Position numbers and translations under genes: made by a program. A model generated the notes under the pieces. That model searched no databases, was not told the origin of the DNA, and saw only the letters and a program-made list of their open reading frames with translations. Below are positions 45,998 to 56,514 of a DNA stretch of 64,000 bases, one piece after another. How positions within the stretch are numbered: the first letter of the stretch is position 1; every line of letters begins with the position of its first letter. Where the stretch lies: the NCBI GenBank assembly GCA_963734635.1, contig CAVTIA010000014.1, forward strand, positions 558,001 to 622,000, given 5' to 3'. The DNA is from DATCJA01 sp963734635. Its GTDB lineage: Bacteria > Acidobacteriota > Vicinamibacteria > Vicinamibacterales > UBA2999.

Positions 45998-48375
45998 AGT
46001 CGGATGAACTCAGTGCCGTAATCGAGCCGCTGCAACAACGGCCCATGCCCCTCGTCGCCAATCACGAAGTCCGGCGGCGCGCCGGTGGCCATACCCGCAC
46101 GCACGCGTTCTAGCAGCTGCGCATCCGGCACGACCTCTAATCTCATCGCAATGCGCATCACACCCTGCAATCGCTCGCTCAGGAACGTGGCGAGGCGGCC
46201 GTACTTGTCGCTGGCGAGTCCGGCCACACCGGACACACCCGTGCGCCTGGCGAGACCTGCAGCTTCGACGGCATTGAACCGCTGACCGGCGTCGACTTCG
46301 TACCCCGCCGGCAGCACGCCCCTCAAATCGGGTGATGACCGCTCGATTCCGAGCTGCACCGCTTCCTTTCCGATAGACGTCGTCCCGCTGACGGCAAAGA
46401 ACCTGCTGGCGCGTCCGGGGAAGAAGCCGATGCCAGGAATGCGGACGCCCTGGCGCAGGAGCCAGAACCACATATCGAAGTCGCCGCCTGTGCGGCCGTT
46501 GCCGCTTGGCAGGCGCGCGTCGACGCGGCCATCCGCCGGCACGCCGAAGGTCTCGCCATCGAGATAGAACTTCGGTCGGAACTCCGGTCCCCAGATGAAA
46601 TTGCCCCTCAGCTTGAGTCGCACGAGCACACGCGGATTCGGCTGATTCGTCATCTCCTGGTACATCTGCAGCAGTCGATCGGCCAGCCACTTCTGCGTGG
46701 GCGCCAGCGGCGTCCACGCGATCGAATTCCTGGCGACGACCACCTCCGCCGCGAGCGTCACGGGTTGAAACCCGACGATGGTCCCGGCATCGAGACCCCA
46801 GAACTGACGCTCGTCACTGCGCAGCGGCCACGGCAATTCGACGGTCACGGTGCAGACGGGATTGGGCTGGCCGTTCGTATTGACGACGCTGCCTTCAAAG
46901 AGAGCCTCGTCGCAATCGATGCGGATACCCTTGACGAGTTCGGCCGGCGCGACGAAGTTGTCGTTGAGCAGTGCAGCACCTGAAGGCAGGAACACGCCCT
47001 TGACGTGAATGCCGTCCTCGGTGCCGCTTCCCGGGGTCTGACACAGGATATCGATCGCCTGCTGCACCGTCGTCGCGCTTTTCAGATTGCTGCACTGCGA
47101 GGGGTCATACGACACGTCGCGCGCGGTGATGGCGGTCAGCGGTGGAAACAGCTTGCGGCACTCCTGCACGCCCGAAGCGAACACGGTGCCGTTGAAGGAG
47201 ACGATCGCGAGCGGCGCGTAGTGATGGATCGTCCCGTGGCGCGCTTCGAAGATCGCGTCGCCGCCCCCGCTGCGAGGCCATTCGACGCGGCCGGTCAACG
47301 TACGCGCAGGAACGAGCCAGTAGTCACCGACGCTGAACGTGCCCCCATCGATCTCGATCCGCACGCCATCCTCGAGCTCCACGGGAGTGTTTGCGTTCAG
47401 ATCGCCGATGCCATCCCAGCGCCGCAGGATCGGGTTCGTCCCCAACGCAAGGCTGACGTTCGCCGGGTTCTTCACGCGGATCGACGTGCCAGTCACCGCT
47501 TCGACTTCGAGGAGTGCACCTGGCTGGCCGTTCAGCGCAAGCGACTCGTTGCTCAACTCGACGTACTTCGCGGCGGCAAACCCGATCACGTCATCACGGC
47601 CGGCATCGTCGACGACGATGGTGGCGGCATTCTGATCGGTGCTCTTCACCTTGCTGGCCATGCTGCCGTTGTCGCGCGACCATTTGTACGACACCTTGCT
47701 GCCGCTGACCGCTGACACTTCGACGCGGTACAACTGGTTCTCGAGCCGCCGATATCCTCCGCTCGCCGGCACCAGGCAATCGCTCGTCGCTGGCGCCGCG
47801 GGAACTTCGCTGGCGCGCAGTTTTCCATTGGGTGCCGCAGGAGGTGTGAACGCCGCGCACGTATTTCCGGTGACCTTCACGAGCTTGACCTGCCAGACGA
47901 CGCGCACGCGCGACGCCGTGTCGGCGCCGCCCAGGGCCGACTCGCGCAGGGTCGGGAATCCGTCGCCGCGCTGCTCGCTCGCGGTGATGTGCCGCTCCCA
48001 TACGTCCAGAAACACAGCGTAAGAGCCTGCTTCCTTCGGAAGCACGACGCCGGGCAGGTCAGGTTGCGTCAGGAATGTCACGGCCGCCTCGTCGTGCTCG
48101 CAGAGGATGCCGTCCACGTAGAAGCGACCAGGCGCGATCAGCAGATCCTTGCCGGCCGAATCGACTTTGATTTGAAAATTCTGGAACGTACTCGGGGGAT
48201 GAAATGGCGCACCACTCACGCCAACTGCGTCGGTCGTGGCCCTGCGCTGAACATGGTCGTCGATGTCGGCCTGCTCGTTCAGGTCGGCGTCGAGCACGCC
48301 GCGCCCCTGCTGCATGCGGACCTGGCTGTAGTGATTGGTCGACCGAAATGTGGACCTGCTGAAGTCACCCGTCAT
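45994..48375 (-). CDS. DUF6519 protein of the contractile injection system
   Basis: 793 aa. The N-terminus 'MTGDFSRSTFRSTNHYSQVR' plus 'MQQGRGVLDADLNEQ' is the DUF6519 signature found in eCIS clusters. A beta-rich central part ('RFYVDGILCEHDEAA', 'RRLENQLYRVEVSAV') resembles tail-attachment modules. In this family the protein is thought to sit on the baseplate or act as a receptor-binding part; that role is inferred. It is the last structural gene and overlaps both neighbours by four bases. Confidence 0.85.
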   Translation of the reverse strand: MTGDFSRSTFRSTNHYSQVRMQQGRGVLDADLNEQADIDDHVQRRATTDAVGVSGAPFHPPSTFQNFQIKVDSAGKDLLIAPGRFYVDGILCEHDEAAVTFLTQPDLPGVVLPKEAGSYAVFLDVWERHITASEQRGDGFPTLRESALGGADTASRVRVVWQVKLVKVTGNTCAAFTPPAAPNGKLRASEVPAAPATSDCLVPASGGYRRLENQLYRVEVSAVSGSKVSYKWSRDNGSMASKVKSTDQNAATIVVDDAGRDDVIGFAAAKYVELSNESLALNGQPGALLEVEAVTGTSIRVKNPANVSLALGTNPILRRWDGIGDLNANTPVELEDGVRIEIDGGTFSVGDYWLVPARTLTGRVEWPRSGGGDAIFEARHGTIHHYAPLAIVSFNGTVFASGVQECRKLFPPLTAITARDVSYDPSQCSNLKSATTVQQAIDILCQTPGSGTEDGIHVKGVFLPSGAALLNDNFVAPAELVKGIRIDCDEALFEGSVVNTNGQPNPVCTVTVELPWPLRSDERQFWGLDAGTIVGFQPVTLAAEVVVARNSIAWTPLAPTQKWLADRLLQMYQEMTNQPNPRVLVRLKLRGNFIWGPEFRPKFYLDGETFGVPADGRVDARLPSGNGRTGGDFDMWFWLLRQGVRIPGIGFFPGRASRFFAVSGTTSIGKEAVQLGIERSSPDLRGVLPAGYEVDAGQRFNAVEAAGLARRTGVSGVAGLASDKYGRLATFLSERLQGVMRIAMRLEVVPDAQLLERVRAGMATGAPPDFVIGDEGHGPLLQRLDYGTEFIRL

Positions 48376-50594
48376 TTTGTTCTCCGCGATTTACGCGCAG
48401 ACTGCTTCTTCCGTGCGGTGTCAGTCGTGGCTGTCCTCGTGGCACGTTGCGATGACGCCGAGCGCGGCGGCGCCTTCGCTCGCGTGCGAGGAGCGGCGAT
48501 GTCGCGCTCGCTTGTAATTCCCTGCAAGAGCGTCGTAGCCGCGCGTTTTGGCTGCTGCGGTACGATGAATGTGCCGGCTTCGAGACCGAACCGCAAATAC
48601 TCTTCGAGGGCAAGCCGCAGGCTGCGCAACCGCAACGGCGCCTGCACGAAATGCCACGCGCCCATTTCCCCTTCGTCGTCGGCGCCGGACGCGATTTCGC
48701 GCGCACACGCGGTCGCAAGCTGCGCGTACGCGGGGTCTCCGTAACGCGTCGACTCGAATCTCGGGCGTACTCGTGCCGCCTGCGTGACGTCATCGGGTTG
48801 GCAGCGATACCGGCGGGGTGATTGGGAATCGAACGGCAGATAGGTGAAACGTACGCACCCTTCCTGACGCCGCTCGGCCGTCACTTTCCCCAGCAAGATG
48901 CTGTTGCTCGCGTTGAGCGTCTGCGCCTGCGTCGTGCCGAAGATCGTGCTGGCATCGACCTGCACATCGCGCCCCGATACAGCGCCGTCGACGATGCAGT
49001 CGCGCACACGCAAGGTTCTCGCGGCCGTTCCTGAAGTCAGGTCGCCAGAGATGACGCGGGTCAAATCGATCGAGAGTCCCGGGTTGTCACCGACCGACAA
49101 CGAACTGATGCCGGGGGCCAGCGTGCAGTGCGTGAGCTGCAGCCCACCCAGATTGCCGGTCAGCACCTTCACCGCGCCCTCGATCAGCACACCGTTCAGG
49201 ATGAGGCGACCCGGGGATGCGCTGTTTGCGGGTGCGGTGCCGATCGTTTCAATCGTGCCGCGCAGATGCGTGCGCACATCGCCGGGGGCGAGCTCGCCCG
49301 TCCGCCGGACCGGCGCTCCGTTGACCGTTCCTGCCGGCCAGCCGGCGGCTACGATGACGAGTTGACTGCCTTCCGGAATCTGAATGCGCTTCGCGGTGGT
49401 GGTCAGATCTTCCTGATACGTTCGACTGTCCATCAGCGCGATCACGCCGCTGGTGCCGGCCGGCTGCTTGTTCCATTCCCTGACCGCCTCACCCAATGTC
49501 GGGACGATCTGCGTCTGACTGGGTGGCGGGGCGTGTGAGACACCCATTTGCCATCTCACGCCGCGCTGCAACGCGTCTTCGAGGGACGCGCGGCGATCGT
49601 ACGGTCCACCGCCAAGATCGCCGCCGAAGCCATAGGCGTAGTCGACGCTGACCGCGCCAGCCGGTGCGACGTCGAACGCAATGCGTCCGAGCTCCGGGTC
49701 GATCGCAATGCGTCCTGCGGGCGCCGCGTGAGCCCACCCGGTACCCGCGTCGGCCAAGTTGCAGACCGCGATCGCACTTACTGGCTGTACAACACCGCCG
49801 ACCGAAATCAACAGGCTGCGGCGCGTCTGAGCGTCGCCGTAGCGCTGACGCAAACCGTCACGCAGCGCGAGCCGCGAAAGCGGCATCGGCACGTTCTCGG
49901 GCTGAGTCGCGTGCGTCACCGTGGCCTCGGTCTGCGGCATGTTGAACAACGCGACGTCACGGCCGAGCGGATCGAACAAGTGCCGCTTGGCGTCCACGCG
50001 TCGCGCGGACACGTCCTGAAGGAAGTAGCTCTGCAGCCGCCACAGAAACAGGCCGACGTTCGGCACGTTGTACCGGCCTCGTGCGTTGTCGATGTGGCGC
50101 ATTTCTGCGAGGTGCGCGGCCTGTTCGAACGGAGTGCCGTACAAAGCGTTCGTTCTCGCGTTCCGAACGTCGATGGTGAACCGATGATCAGGGCGCGGAT
50201 GGTTGACGTGCTGACTCGATGCCGTGCGCTCGAAAAACTCGACGGCCTTGCAGCGCCAGCCTGTGATGTCGGTTGCGAGCTGTTCGAGAACAGCAGCGGT
50301 ACCCTTGCGCCGACGGTAGGCGAGCGTGTTCGCGACGAAGCTCCGCTGGCTGAAAGCCGAGTCCGGATTCGCGGACGAGCCCGGAAGGGTCTTGACGCCG
50401 AGGAGGTCCGCGATGTACGGCACCACCCACTCGTCGCACGTCTCGATAAACCAGTTGTCGTACAGCCGGCCGATGTCGTCCTCGACCGATTCCACTTCGC
50501 GGTTCACCACGTTCATCAACGCGCGCAGTGGATCGCCCTGCGCGGCGTCGCGGACACGGTGCACGGTTGGAAGCAACGAGAAGAGGTCCTTCAT
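48372..50594 (-). CDS. Phage tail protein I-like baseplate protein with beta-helix and basic tail
   Basis: 740 aa. The first 130 residues ('LMNVVNREVESVEDDIGRLY', 'CDEWVVPYIADLLGVKTL', 'RRRKGTAAVLEQLATDITGW') match the gpI/tail-protein-I family that shapes the baseplate wedge. Residues about 440-600 form short regular strands ('AVKVLTGNLGGLQLTHCTLA', 'LRVRDCIVDGAVSGRDVQVD', 'LNASNSILLG') typical of a right-handed beta-helix. The last 40 residues are very rich in Arg, Lys, Ala and Ser, an unusual tail that may bind a polyanion or be proteolysed. Confidence 0.82.
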   Translation of the reverse strand: MKDLFSLLPTVHRVRDAAQGDPLRALMNVVNREVESVEDDIGRLYDNWFIETCDEWVVPYIADLLGVKTLPGSSANPDSAFSQRSFVANTLAYRRRKGTAAVLEQLATDITGWRCKAVEFFERTASSQHVNHPRPDHRFTIDVRNARTNALYGTPFEQAAHLAEMRHIDNARGRYNVPNVGLFLWRLQSYFLQDVSARRVDAKRHLFDPLGRDVALFNMPQTEATVTHATQPENVPMPLSRLALRDGLRQRYGDAQTRRSLLISVGGVVQPVSAIAVCNLADAGTGWAHAAPAGRIAIDPELGRIAFDVAPAGAVSVDYAYGFGGDLGGGPYDRRASLEDALQRGVRWQMGVSHAPPPSQTQIVPTLGEAVREWNKQPAGTSGVIALMDSRTYQEDLTTTAKRIQIPEGSQLVIVAAGWPAGTVNGAPVRRTGELAPGDVRTHLRGTIETIGTAPANSASPGRLILNGVLIEGAVKVLTGNLGGLQLTHCTLAPGISSLSVGDNPGLSIDLTRVISGDLTSGTAARTLRVRDCIVDGAVSGRDVQVDASTIFGTTQAQTLNASNSILLGKVTAERRQEGCVRFTYLPFDSQSPRRYRCQPDDVTQAARVRPRFESTRYGDPAYAQLATACAREIASGADDEGEMGAWHFVQAPLRLRSLRLALEEYLRFGLEAGTFIVPQQPKRAATTLLQGITSERDIAAPRTRAKAPPRSASSQRATRTATTDTARKKQSARKSRRTK

Positions 50595-50600
50595 GTCGAA

Positions 50601-53474
50601 TCAGATTCGCGTCAGCGCGATTCCAAACGGGTTGATGATCAGCAATTGCGCGAGTGTGCCCGGTTCGCTCTCGTCGTCTTTCCACGCCACACCTTCGGCC
50701 TGCAGCACGCCGCCATCGGGCAGCTCCGGCGTCGTCTGATCGAACCGCCGCAGGACGTCCACATCGACGAAAACGACTCCGGCGACCGAGTGCAGCACCC
50801 GCACCACTTCGGCCAGGGACACCGGCTGGGCGAAGTTGCGCTGATCGAACGAGAACGCTGAAACGAGCGCGAGGCGCAGCGCCGAGTCGATCGCTTCCCA
50901 CTCGTAGCGCGGGTCGATGGAGACCTTTGCACTGACGTCGAAATAGATCGGCAGGTACGTATCGAGGCGCAGACGCATCGACGGGTCCTTGAACGTCTGG
51001 ATGGCGTCCGCGAGATTCCTTCCCAGGGGCGAGCCGAGATCGATGCGATAGTCCGGCAACGCCGTCGTCGCTCCCTCGGCCGCCGGCGCCGGAATGCTGG
51101 CCGCGACCGTCAGGTGCACCCAGTACGTTCCCGCGTGCCACACCGCCGAGGCGTGGGCCTTGCCGATGCCGGCGAATGCGCGCGCGAAATCCTCTGCATC
51201 GCGCAGCGAGACCACCCGTCCCATCGCAAGCACGGTGAGCGGCGCATTCGTGCGTGCGCTGTCCCTGCTCTCGGGATCGGCCGCACCGGACGCGGGGAGC
51301 GGGTTGGTGACGCTGCGAACGCCGAGAGGCCGCGTGGTCATCAGCGTGATCCGGCCGGCTCCCACCATGCCGGCCGCGCCGATGCCGCTGCGATAGGTTG
51401 CGGTCACGTTTTCGACGCCGCTCGGGAGCCGCGCGCCACGCTCGCCATCGCCGAAAATCACGTTGGGCCTGCCATCGTCGCTGATCCGGACGATGTAGGT
51501 TTCGCTCGATGGTGTCTGGTCGACCAGTTGCGCCGACTCGTCCCACAGCAAGCCGTTCACGCGCACCTGCATCGAGCTCTCTACGCCGCTTTCCGACGCC
51601 GACGAGACATACGTGAGCGGCGGTCGTTTGAGCGTGAATTGCTGGTGGGCCGCAGCGCCGTTTCCACTGCCGAGCACTTCGACAACGGTTTCACCGTGCG
51701 TCGCGGGTGCCACGTTCGCGTTCAGCGTCACGGTTTCGCGAACGTAGCGCCGGGTCAACCCGGGCGATTGAAAGAAGAGCGTCGTGAACCCGCCGCTGTG
51801 CTGGATCTCTTTCAGCGTGACGATCTCGCTGGCCGTCACGCCCTTCAAGTCAGCGCGCTCGCCAGTCAACGCCACGAACTGACCAGGACGGAGACTCAGC
51901 ACCGTACGGTCGAGCGTGAGCTGCAGTTCTTCGGCGGTTCCTTTTCCGACGTCGGCTTCGATTGGCAGCTGCGCCAGCGCCAGCCGCTCGCTTTGCACGT
52001 GGGCCGTCGTCTGGCGCAGTCGGTATTTGTCCTCCTTCGCCGTACCGGAATCCAGAACGAGGCCGGTCGCCTTGCCGCTCAAGCCGAATTCGGCGAGCGA
52101 AGACTCGTTTGCCGCGGTCACGCGAAATGCGGCGAGCTGTTTCTTCAGGTCCAGCACCAGCCAGCTGTTGTCGCTGATGCCGGGGACGGTCCGCTCGAGG
52201 TAACAGTCCGTATCGCCGGAGCGCCAGATCGTAGTGGAGGACAGATCCTGGCTCTGCATGCCGGTATTGCCCGTACCCGGGACCAGGGCGGGCGCGTTAT
52301 GTCCGAAGAATCCGAGGCGAGCTCGCATCGCAAACGCGCCCGGAGCAGCGGGCGGCAGCTTCACCTTCGGTTCGATCAGCGTGAACGCGTGGTAGTAGTA
52401 GTTCACCAGCGCGTTCATCCCCCAGCCCTGCACCGCACCGAATGCACCAAGCGCCCGCTCGCTGAACGTTGCGCCCGCGACGGCGTTCGCGCTGAGCGAG
52501 TTCAGGCCGACCGACTGCAGCGATACGTCGGCGAGACGATTGAGCTTGATTCCGTAACCGAGCGGCTTGACCTGCGGCCCTTCGAAATCGACGCGCGTCC
52601 GATTCAGCGCGTCCTGCGCCTCCACCGCCCGCACGACCTTGGGAAGCGTCTGCTCCTTCGCATCGGGTGCATTCCTTTTGCCGACCAGCAGTAACACGTC
52701 GCCGGTCTTGATGCTGGTGTTCGTTCCCGCGACGTAGATGGTGCTCACTTCCGCGACTTCGATCGCGCCTGTAGCCGGAACGGGCAGATCGAGATCGAGC
52801 GGATGTACCTCGGACACATCCGAATGATCGGCGTCCGATCCGATGCCGACGCTCAGGCCGAGCATCACGAGCTTGCCGCCACGGATCGCCAACTCCTGCG
52901 GCCGCATCTGGCGGGGCCTGAGGGCGTTCCATTCCACTCGCGCCGTGATCTCTTCGCTGGTCTCGAACGGCTGCGGCAGTTCACCCTGACCCGGGACGCT
53001 CTGCACGCGCATCCCCTTTGGCACGACTGCCGAAGCAGGCGCGCCGACCGCCTCATCGACGTGGAACGCGAGGTGCGCGCTGGAGGCGACGCCGGGATTC
53101 AGCTGATAGCCGATGAGCGCCGCGAGCTCGAGGATCGACCGCCGCTCGGTCGCGGTGCGTAGATATCCTTCGTTGGCGATGCGCTCCTGATAGAAGGTGA
53201 GCACATCGGCCACGAGCGCCCACGCGTCGAGGATGGCGATTGCCGGATCGCCGGTGCTGCGTGTCGCCAGCCTGCTGAGCGGGTAGCGCAGCACGTTCGG
53301 CGCGTCTTCGATGCTCTCGCGCGACAGCTGCAACAGCATGCGCCGGAGGAAACCTCCGTGCACGTCGAGGCGGTAGGCAAGGGAAGGGAGGGCCGGCGCG
53401 TTGTACGCCCGTCGTGGAGGAACATCGGCTTCGCAGCAACCGCAACGATCCGGTTCGCCTGCCATGCTCGTCAC
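50601..53474 (-). CDS. Large baseplate assembly protein (Pvc12/Afp12-like)
   Basis: 957 aa and unbroken. The opening 'GCCEADVPPRRAYNAPALPS' and 'DPAIAILDAWALVADVLTFY' followed by 'QERIANEGYLRTATERRSIL' are the standard start of the putative baseplate assembly family of eCIS. The C-terminal part ('YEWEAIDSALRLALVSAFSF') resembles gpJ. It builds the wedge that holds the fibres and connects hub to sheath. Start overlaps the end of the preceding gene by four bases. Confidence 0.87.
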   Translation of the reverse strand: MTSMAGEPDRCGCCEADVPPRRAYNAPALPSLAYRLDVHGGFLRRMLLQLSRESIEDAPNVLRYPLSRLATRSTGDPAIAILDAWALVADVLTFYQERIANEGYLRTATERRSILELAALIGYQLNPGVASSAHLAFHVDEAVGAPASAVVPKGMRVQSVPGQGELPQPFETSEEITARVEWNALRPRQMRPQELAIRGGKLVMLGLSVGIGSDADHSDVSEVHPLDLDLPVPATGAIEVAEVSTIYVAGTNTSIKTGDVLLLVGKRNAPDAKEQTLPKVVRAVEAQDALNRTRVDFEGPQVKPLGYGIKLNRLADVSLQSVGLNSLSANAVAGATFSERALGAFGAVQGWGMNALVNYYYHAFTLIEPKVKLPPAAPGAFAMRARLGFFGHNAPALVPGTGNTGMQSQDLSSTTIWRSGDTDCYLERTVPGISDNSWLVLDLKKQLAAFRVTAANESSLAEFGLSGKATGLVLDSGTAKEDKYRLRQTTAHVQSERLALAQLPIEADVGKGTAEELQLTLDRTVLSLRPGQFVALTGERADLKGVTASEIVTLKEIQHSGGFTTLFFQSPGLTRRYVRETVTLNANVAPATHGETVVEVLGSGNGAAAHQQFTLKRPPLTYVSSASESGVESSMQVRVNGLLWDESAQLVDQTPSSETYIVRISDDGRPNVIFGDGERGARLPSGVENVTATYRSGIGAAGMVGAGRITLMTTRPLGVRSVTNPLPASGAADPESRDSARTNAPLTVLAMGRVVSLRDAEDFARAFAGIGKAHASAVWHAGTYWVHLTVAASIPAPAAEGATTALPDYRIDLGSPLGRNLADAIQTFKDPSMRLRLDTYLPIYFDVSAKVSIDPRYEWEAIDSALRLALVSAFSFDQRNFAQPVSLAEVVRVLHSVAGVVFVDVDVLRRFDQTTPELPDGGVLQAEGVAWKDDESEPGTLAQLLIINPFGIALTRI

Positions 53475-55820
53475 AAGCCTCCCTTCATAACCAAGTCGAT
53501 GCGCCCGTTTTCGGGCAGGCTCGGGTCGTTGTCGGCACGCGCGATTTCGAGACGGTGGATTGGCACGAAGCCGTCATCGCGCTCTCCGTGCGGCACCTCG
53601 CCGAAGCGCTTGAAGCCGTCGGCCGGCACGTCGACGCTTTGCACGCCCGGCACCTGCATCGCACGCGCAACGATCTGACTCAGATAAACAAACTGTCCGA
53701 ACGTGTAGTTGTCCGGGTGAAAGAAGCCACGCGTGCCGTCCCGCAGCTCGCGCGTGCTGAAGGCGTCGAGGAGCGCCTGCTTCACGTGCGCGCGAAAACA
53801 ACCGGGCATCACGCACACGTTCAATGCGAGATCCAACGCGACGTACCGCGGCCCGTCGATCTCGAGGTCGTAGCCCGCCATGCGAAAGCGCTCGAGGAAT
53901 TCACGCAGCTCCTGTTCGAACTCGGGCGTCACCGGTTTGCCGCCACGGCGGTCGACGGTGATGAACATCGTGTGGAACATGCCCGTCCATCGCCGTGTGC
54001 AGGCGGCGCGCTGCACGCCGGGATGCCGGTGCGCGGCCGCGGCGTAATCGGCCTCGGTCACGGCCCGCTCCTGCACGCGAAACGCCTGAGGGGCGTGCAG
54101 CCGGACCTGTTGCGTTGGTTCAGGGTCGGCGCCTCCGCGCGCAGGCAGCACGTTCCGGACTCTCACTCCGGGGACAGCCGGCTTCATCTGGTTCAGCGCG
54201 TCAGCGCCGACGTTGCCAACCGCGCCGATGCCAAGTCGATATTCGCAGTCGAACCTCGTACCCACGGAAGGCCTCCGCCCCAGTACGCCATCACCGAAGC
54301 GCAAGTGCGCCCGTGAATCGCCACGACCATCGATCTCGGTCTCTACGACGAACTCCGGCGCAAACCGATCGCTCGCGAGTAAATCGCGCTGCGGCCGCCA
54401 CGTCTCGCCGTTGGCGCGCAGGACGATCGCTGGCAGCGCCTGGCGACCAACGACACTCGTGGCGGCGGCAGCCGATTGATCCGAGGCATTGACCGGATCG
54501 AACGCGACTGCCTGGGCCAGACCCGCCTTCTTCAATACCGGCCGGTAAGGGCGCTCGCCGACCTCGCTCGGGACCAGGTCCTCACCGGCACTCGCAGAAA
54601 GGAAGGTCTGTCCATGGTCTGCGATCGCGACGTTGCCCCGCGCCACTGCCTGCACGCATTCCGTTCGCGAACTCGCGCAGGCACAACGAAAATGGCAGGG
54701 CATCCTCGTCGTGCCAGCGGACGTCCAGCACCTTGGTATTCGTCAGCGGATCGGTTCGCTCAGCCGGTTCCTCTGCAAGCCGCACTACGTGGCGGTGCAT
54801 TTTGTCTGCGTCGGCCCGCAATCCGCTTTCGGCGCCGAGCACTTCTTCGAAGAGCAGCACGTCGCCCTTGTGGAGACCCAGCAGCGCTGCGCCACCCTCG
54901 AACGTGGCACGAGTGGCGCCTCTTGTAAGACAGCAGTTCGCGTCGCTCCACGTGTAGAACCGGATCTCGTTGCGGCTGACGCGCAGCTCGATCACGTCGT
55001 GCATCGTCTCGAAGACGACGGTCGGCTGTGTCTCGGTTGCCGGTGCGGCGACGATCGTTCTCTGCGGAACTGCCGGCGAAGCGATACTTCCGCGATCGAC
55101 ATCCGTTTCGAATGCGAGCCAGGCGCGCGCGTTCGCGCCGTCGTGCATCGGATAGTCAACGAGCCGCGCGTGCCGGCGGATGCTGGTCCGTCGCCGTGCC
55201 GTATTGATGTAGGCCTCGGTCGCTACCGCATCCTGGTAGTAACTGAGTTGATCGCCCACGTAGGCGAGCAGCTCGAGGAGCGTGATGCCCAGGTCGGCCG
55301 GATTGCGCTCGCGCCAATCCGGCATGGTGACGGCCAGTCGATCGAGAATCAGTTTGCGAAAGCTCGCGTAATCCTTGGCGAGGTAGTTGACGTACGGCGC
55401 CGGCAGACCCGGTTCCGGGCACTCGGTTGCGGGAGCGCAGTCGAAGTCGCTTGGGCAGTTCACCTTGAAAGAGAACGACACCGCGCCGAGCATCGGATCG
55501 AAACCCGGCGGGACATCACTCACGGATGGCGATGTCACCAGCGCCAATGTGTAGGTCGAGAAGTCGCCGCTGCGGTCGGTCTTCAGCGTGACCACTTCTC
55601 CAGCCGTCGCCACGACGGCATCCACGCGCACATCGGTCACGCGGACGCCGCCGACGATTCGGAAGTTGTCCTTCGTCAGACCGGCGACCGGGTGGATGAA
55701 ATGGACGAGCAGCGTCCGCTGATCGGCGGGCGCCACCTCGATGAAATCGATGCCGTTGAGGAAGTTGACCTTGCGAACTTCGTCGCGGCGGCGAGGATTG
55801 GCGCAGAAGTAACGGCTCAC
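53471..55820 (-). CDS. Baseplate J-like assembly protein (Pvc11/Afp11-like), frameshifted
   Basis: Begins MSRYFCANPRRRDEVRK. 'YVNYLAKDYASFRKLILDRL' and 'LAYVGDQLSYYQDAVATEAY' are the conserved baseplate J start. At about 54650 the frame skips one base, from 'SLCLREFANG' to 'QAVARGNVAIADHGQTFLSA'. The rest then carries 'RFGDGVLGRRPSVGTRFDCE', 'VQERAVTEADYAAAAHRHPG' and a gpJ-like C-terminus. The whole gene is about 783 codons. It is next to the longer wedge gene, as in Afp/PVC clusters. Confidence 0.85.
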
Positions 55821-55822
55821 GA

Positions 55823-56182
55823 CTAACTCACGCCGGCCTGAACCGAGACGGTCTGGCGCTGCTGAGTGCGCCGAACGACGTAGTCGACGCGCACGTGGAG
55901 CGCCGATTCGACGGCGTCGACCTGCACGGCGTTGACCTCAATCAGATCGCTCAGGTACTGCTGGAGGTTGCCCTGGACCATGAACTGCACCGTGGCCGCC
56001 AGCTCCGGGCTGTTCCCGGCGAAGACGAGCTGTTGCAGGCCGCTACCGAAATTCGGCCGATTCACCCGCTCACCGGGCCCTGTCAACAGAAGCTGTTCGA
56101 TCAGATCTCGAATGTGATCGTCGTCGGTCGTCGCGGCCGTCTGCTGACGCGTGTCGAAGTGAAAAGGAAAGTCGATGTTCAT
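55823..56182 (-). CDS. GPW/gp25-like baseplate protein
   Basis: 119 aa from ATG 56182 (MNIDFPFHFDTR), overlapping the PAAR stop by four bases. 'DDHIRDLIEQLLLTGPGERV' plus 'NRPNFGSGLQQLVF' is the gp25 signature (the conserved start of sheath assembly in phage T4). It initiates sheath polymerisation on the baseplate. Confidence 0.93.
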   Translation of the reverse strand: MNIDFPFHFDTRQQTAATTDDDHIRDLIEQLLLTGPGERVNRPNFGSGLQQLVFAGNSPELAATVQFMVQGNLQQYLSDLIEVNAVQVDAVESALHVRVDYVVRRTQQRQTVSVQAGVS

Positions 56183-56499
56183 ATCGCGGTCACCCGTGTC
56201 TGCGTCGTCACGATCAACAGCGGTGTGCCGTTCGGCGCACAAAGGGCCTGGCTGTCCAGGAGCAGTACCGGCTGCCCGTTCGACGTCACGCGCGTTGCCG
56301 CGGTCGTCCACGCCGCCGTCACACACGGCGACGGGGCCCCGCTGACGTTGAATGCGCAGCCCGCTACCGCGTACGGCGCCGTCATCGTGGTGATCGGCTG
56401 TCCGCTCACGAGCACGCGCGGATTGGGCGCTGTGGGTTGAGCCTGTCCGCCGTGCGCACACATGACGGTTGCTCCGACGTGAAGAACGAATCCTGGCAT
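56179..56499 (-). CDS. PAAR-like spike-tip protein
   Basis: 106 aa, 'MPGFVLHVGATVMCAHGGQA' at the N-terminus with the His/Cys pairs that bind a metal at the tip, and a Cys in 'VAGCAFNVSG' and 'QALCAPNG'. It would cap the spike trimer and is the most forward part of the injection device. The gene is separate from the spike gene, as in other eCIS. Confidence 0.87.
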   Translation of the reverse strand: MPGFVLHVGATVMCAHGGQAQPTAPNPRVLVSGQPITTMTAPYAVAGCAFNVSGAPSPCVTAAWTTAATRVTSNGQPVLLLDSQALCAPNGTPLLIVTTQTRVTAI

Positions 56500-56514
56500 G
56501 CGTATTTCCTCGCG

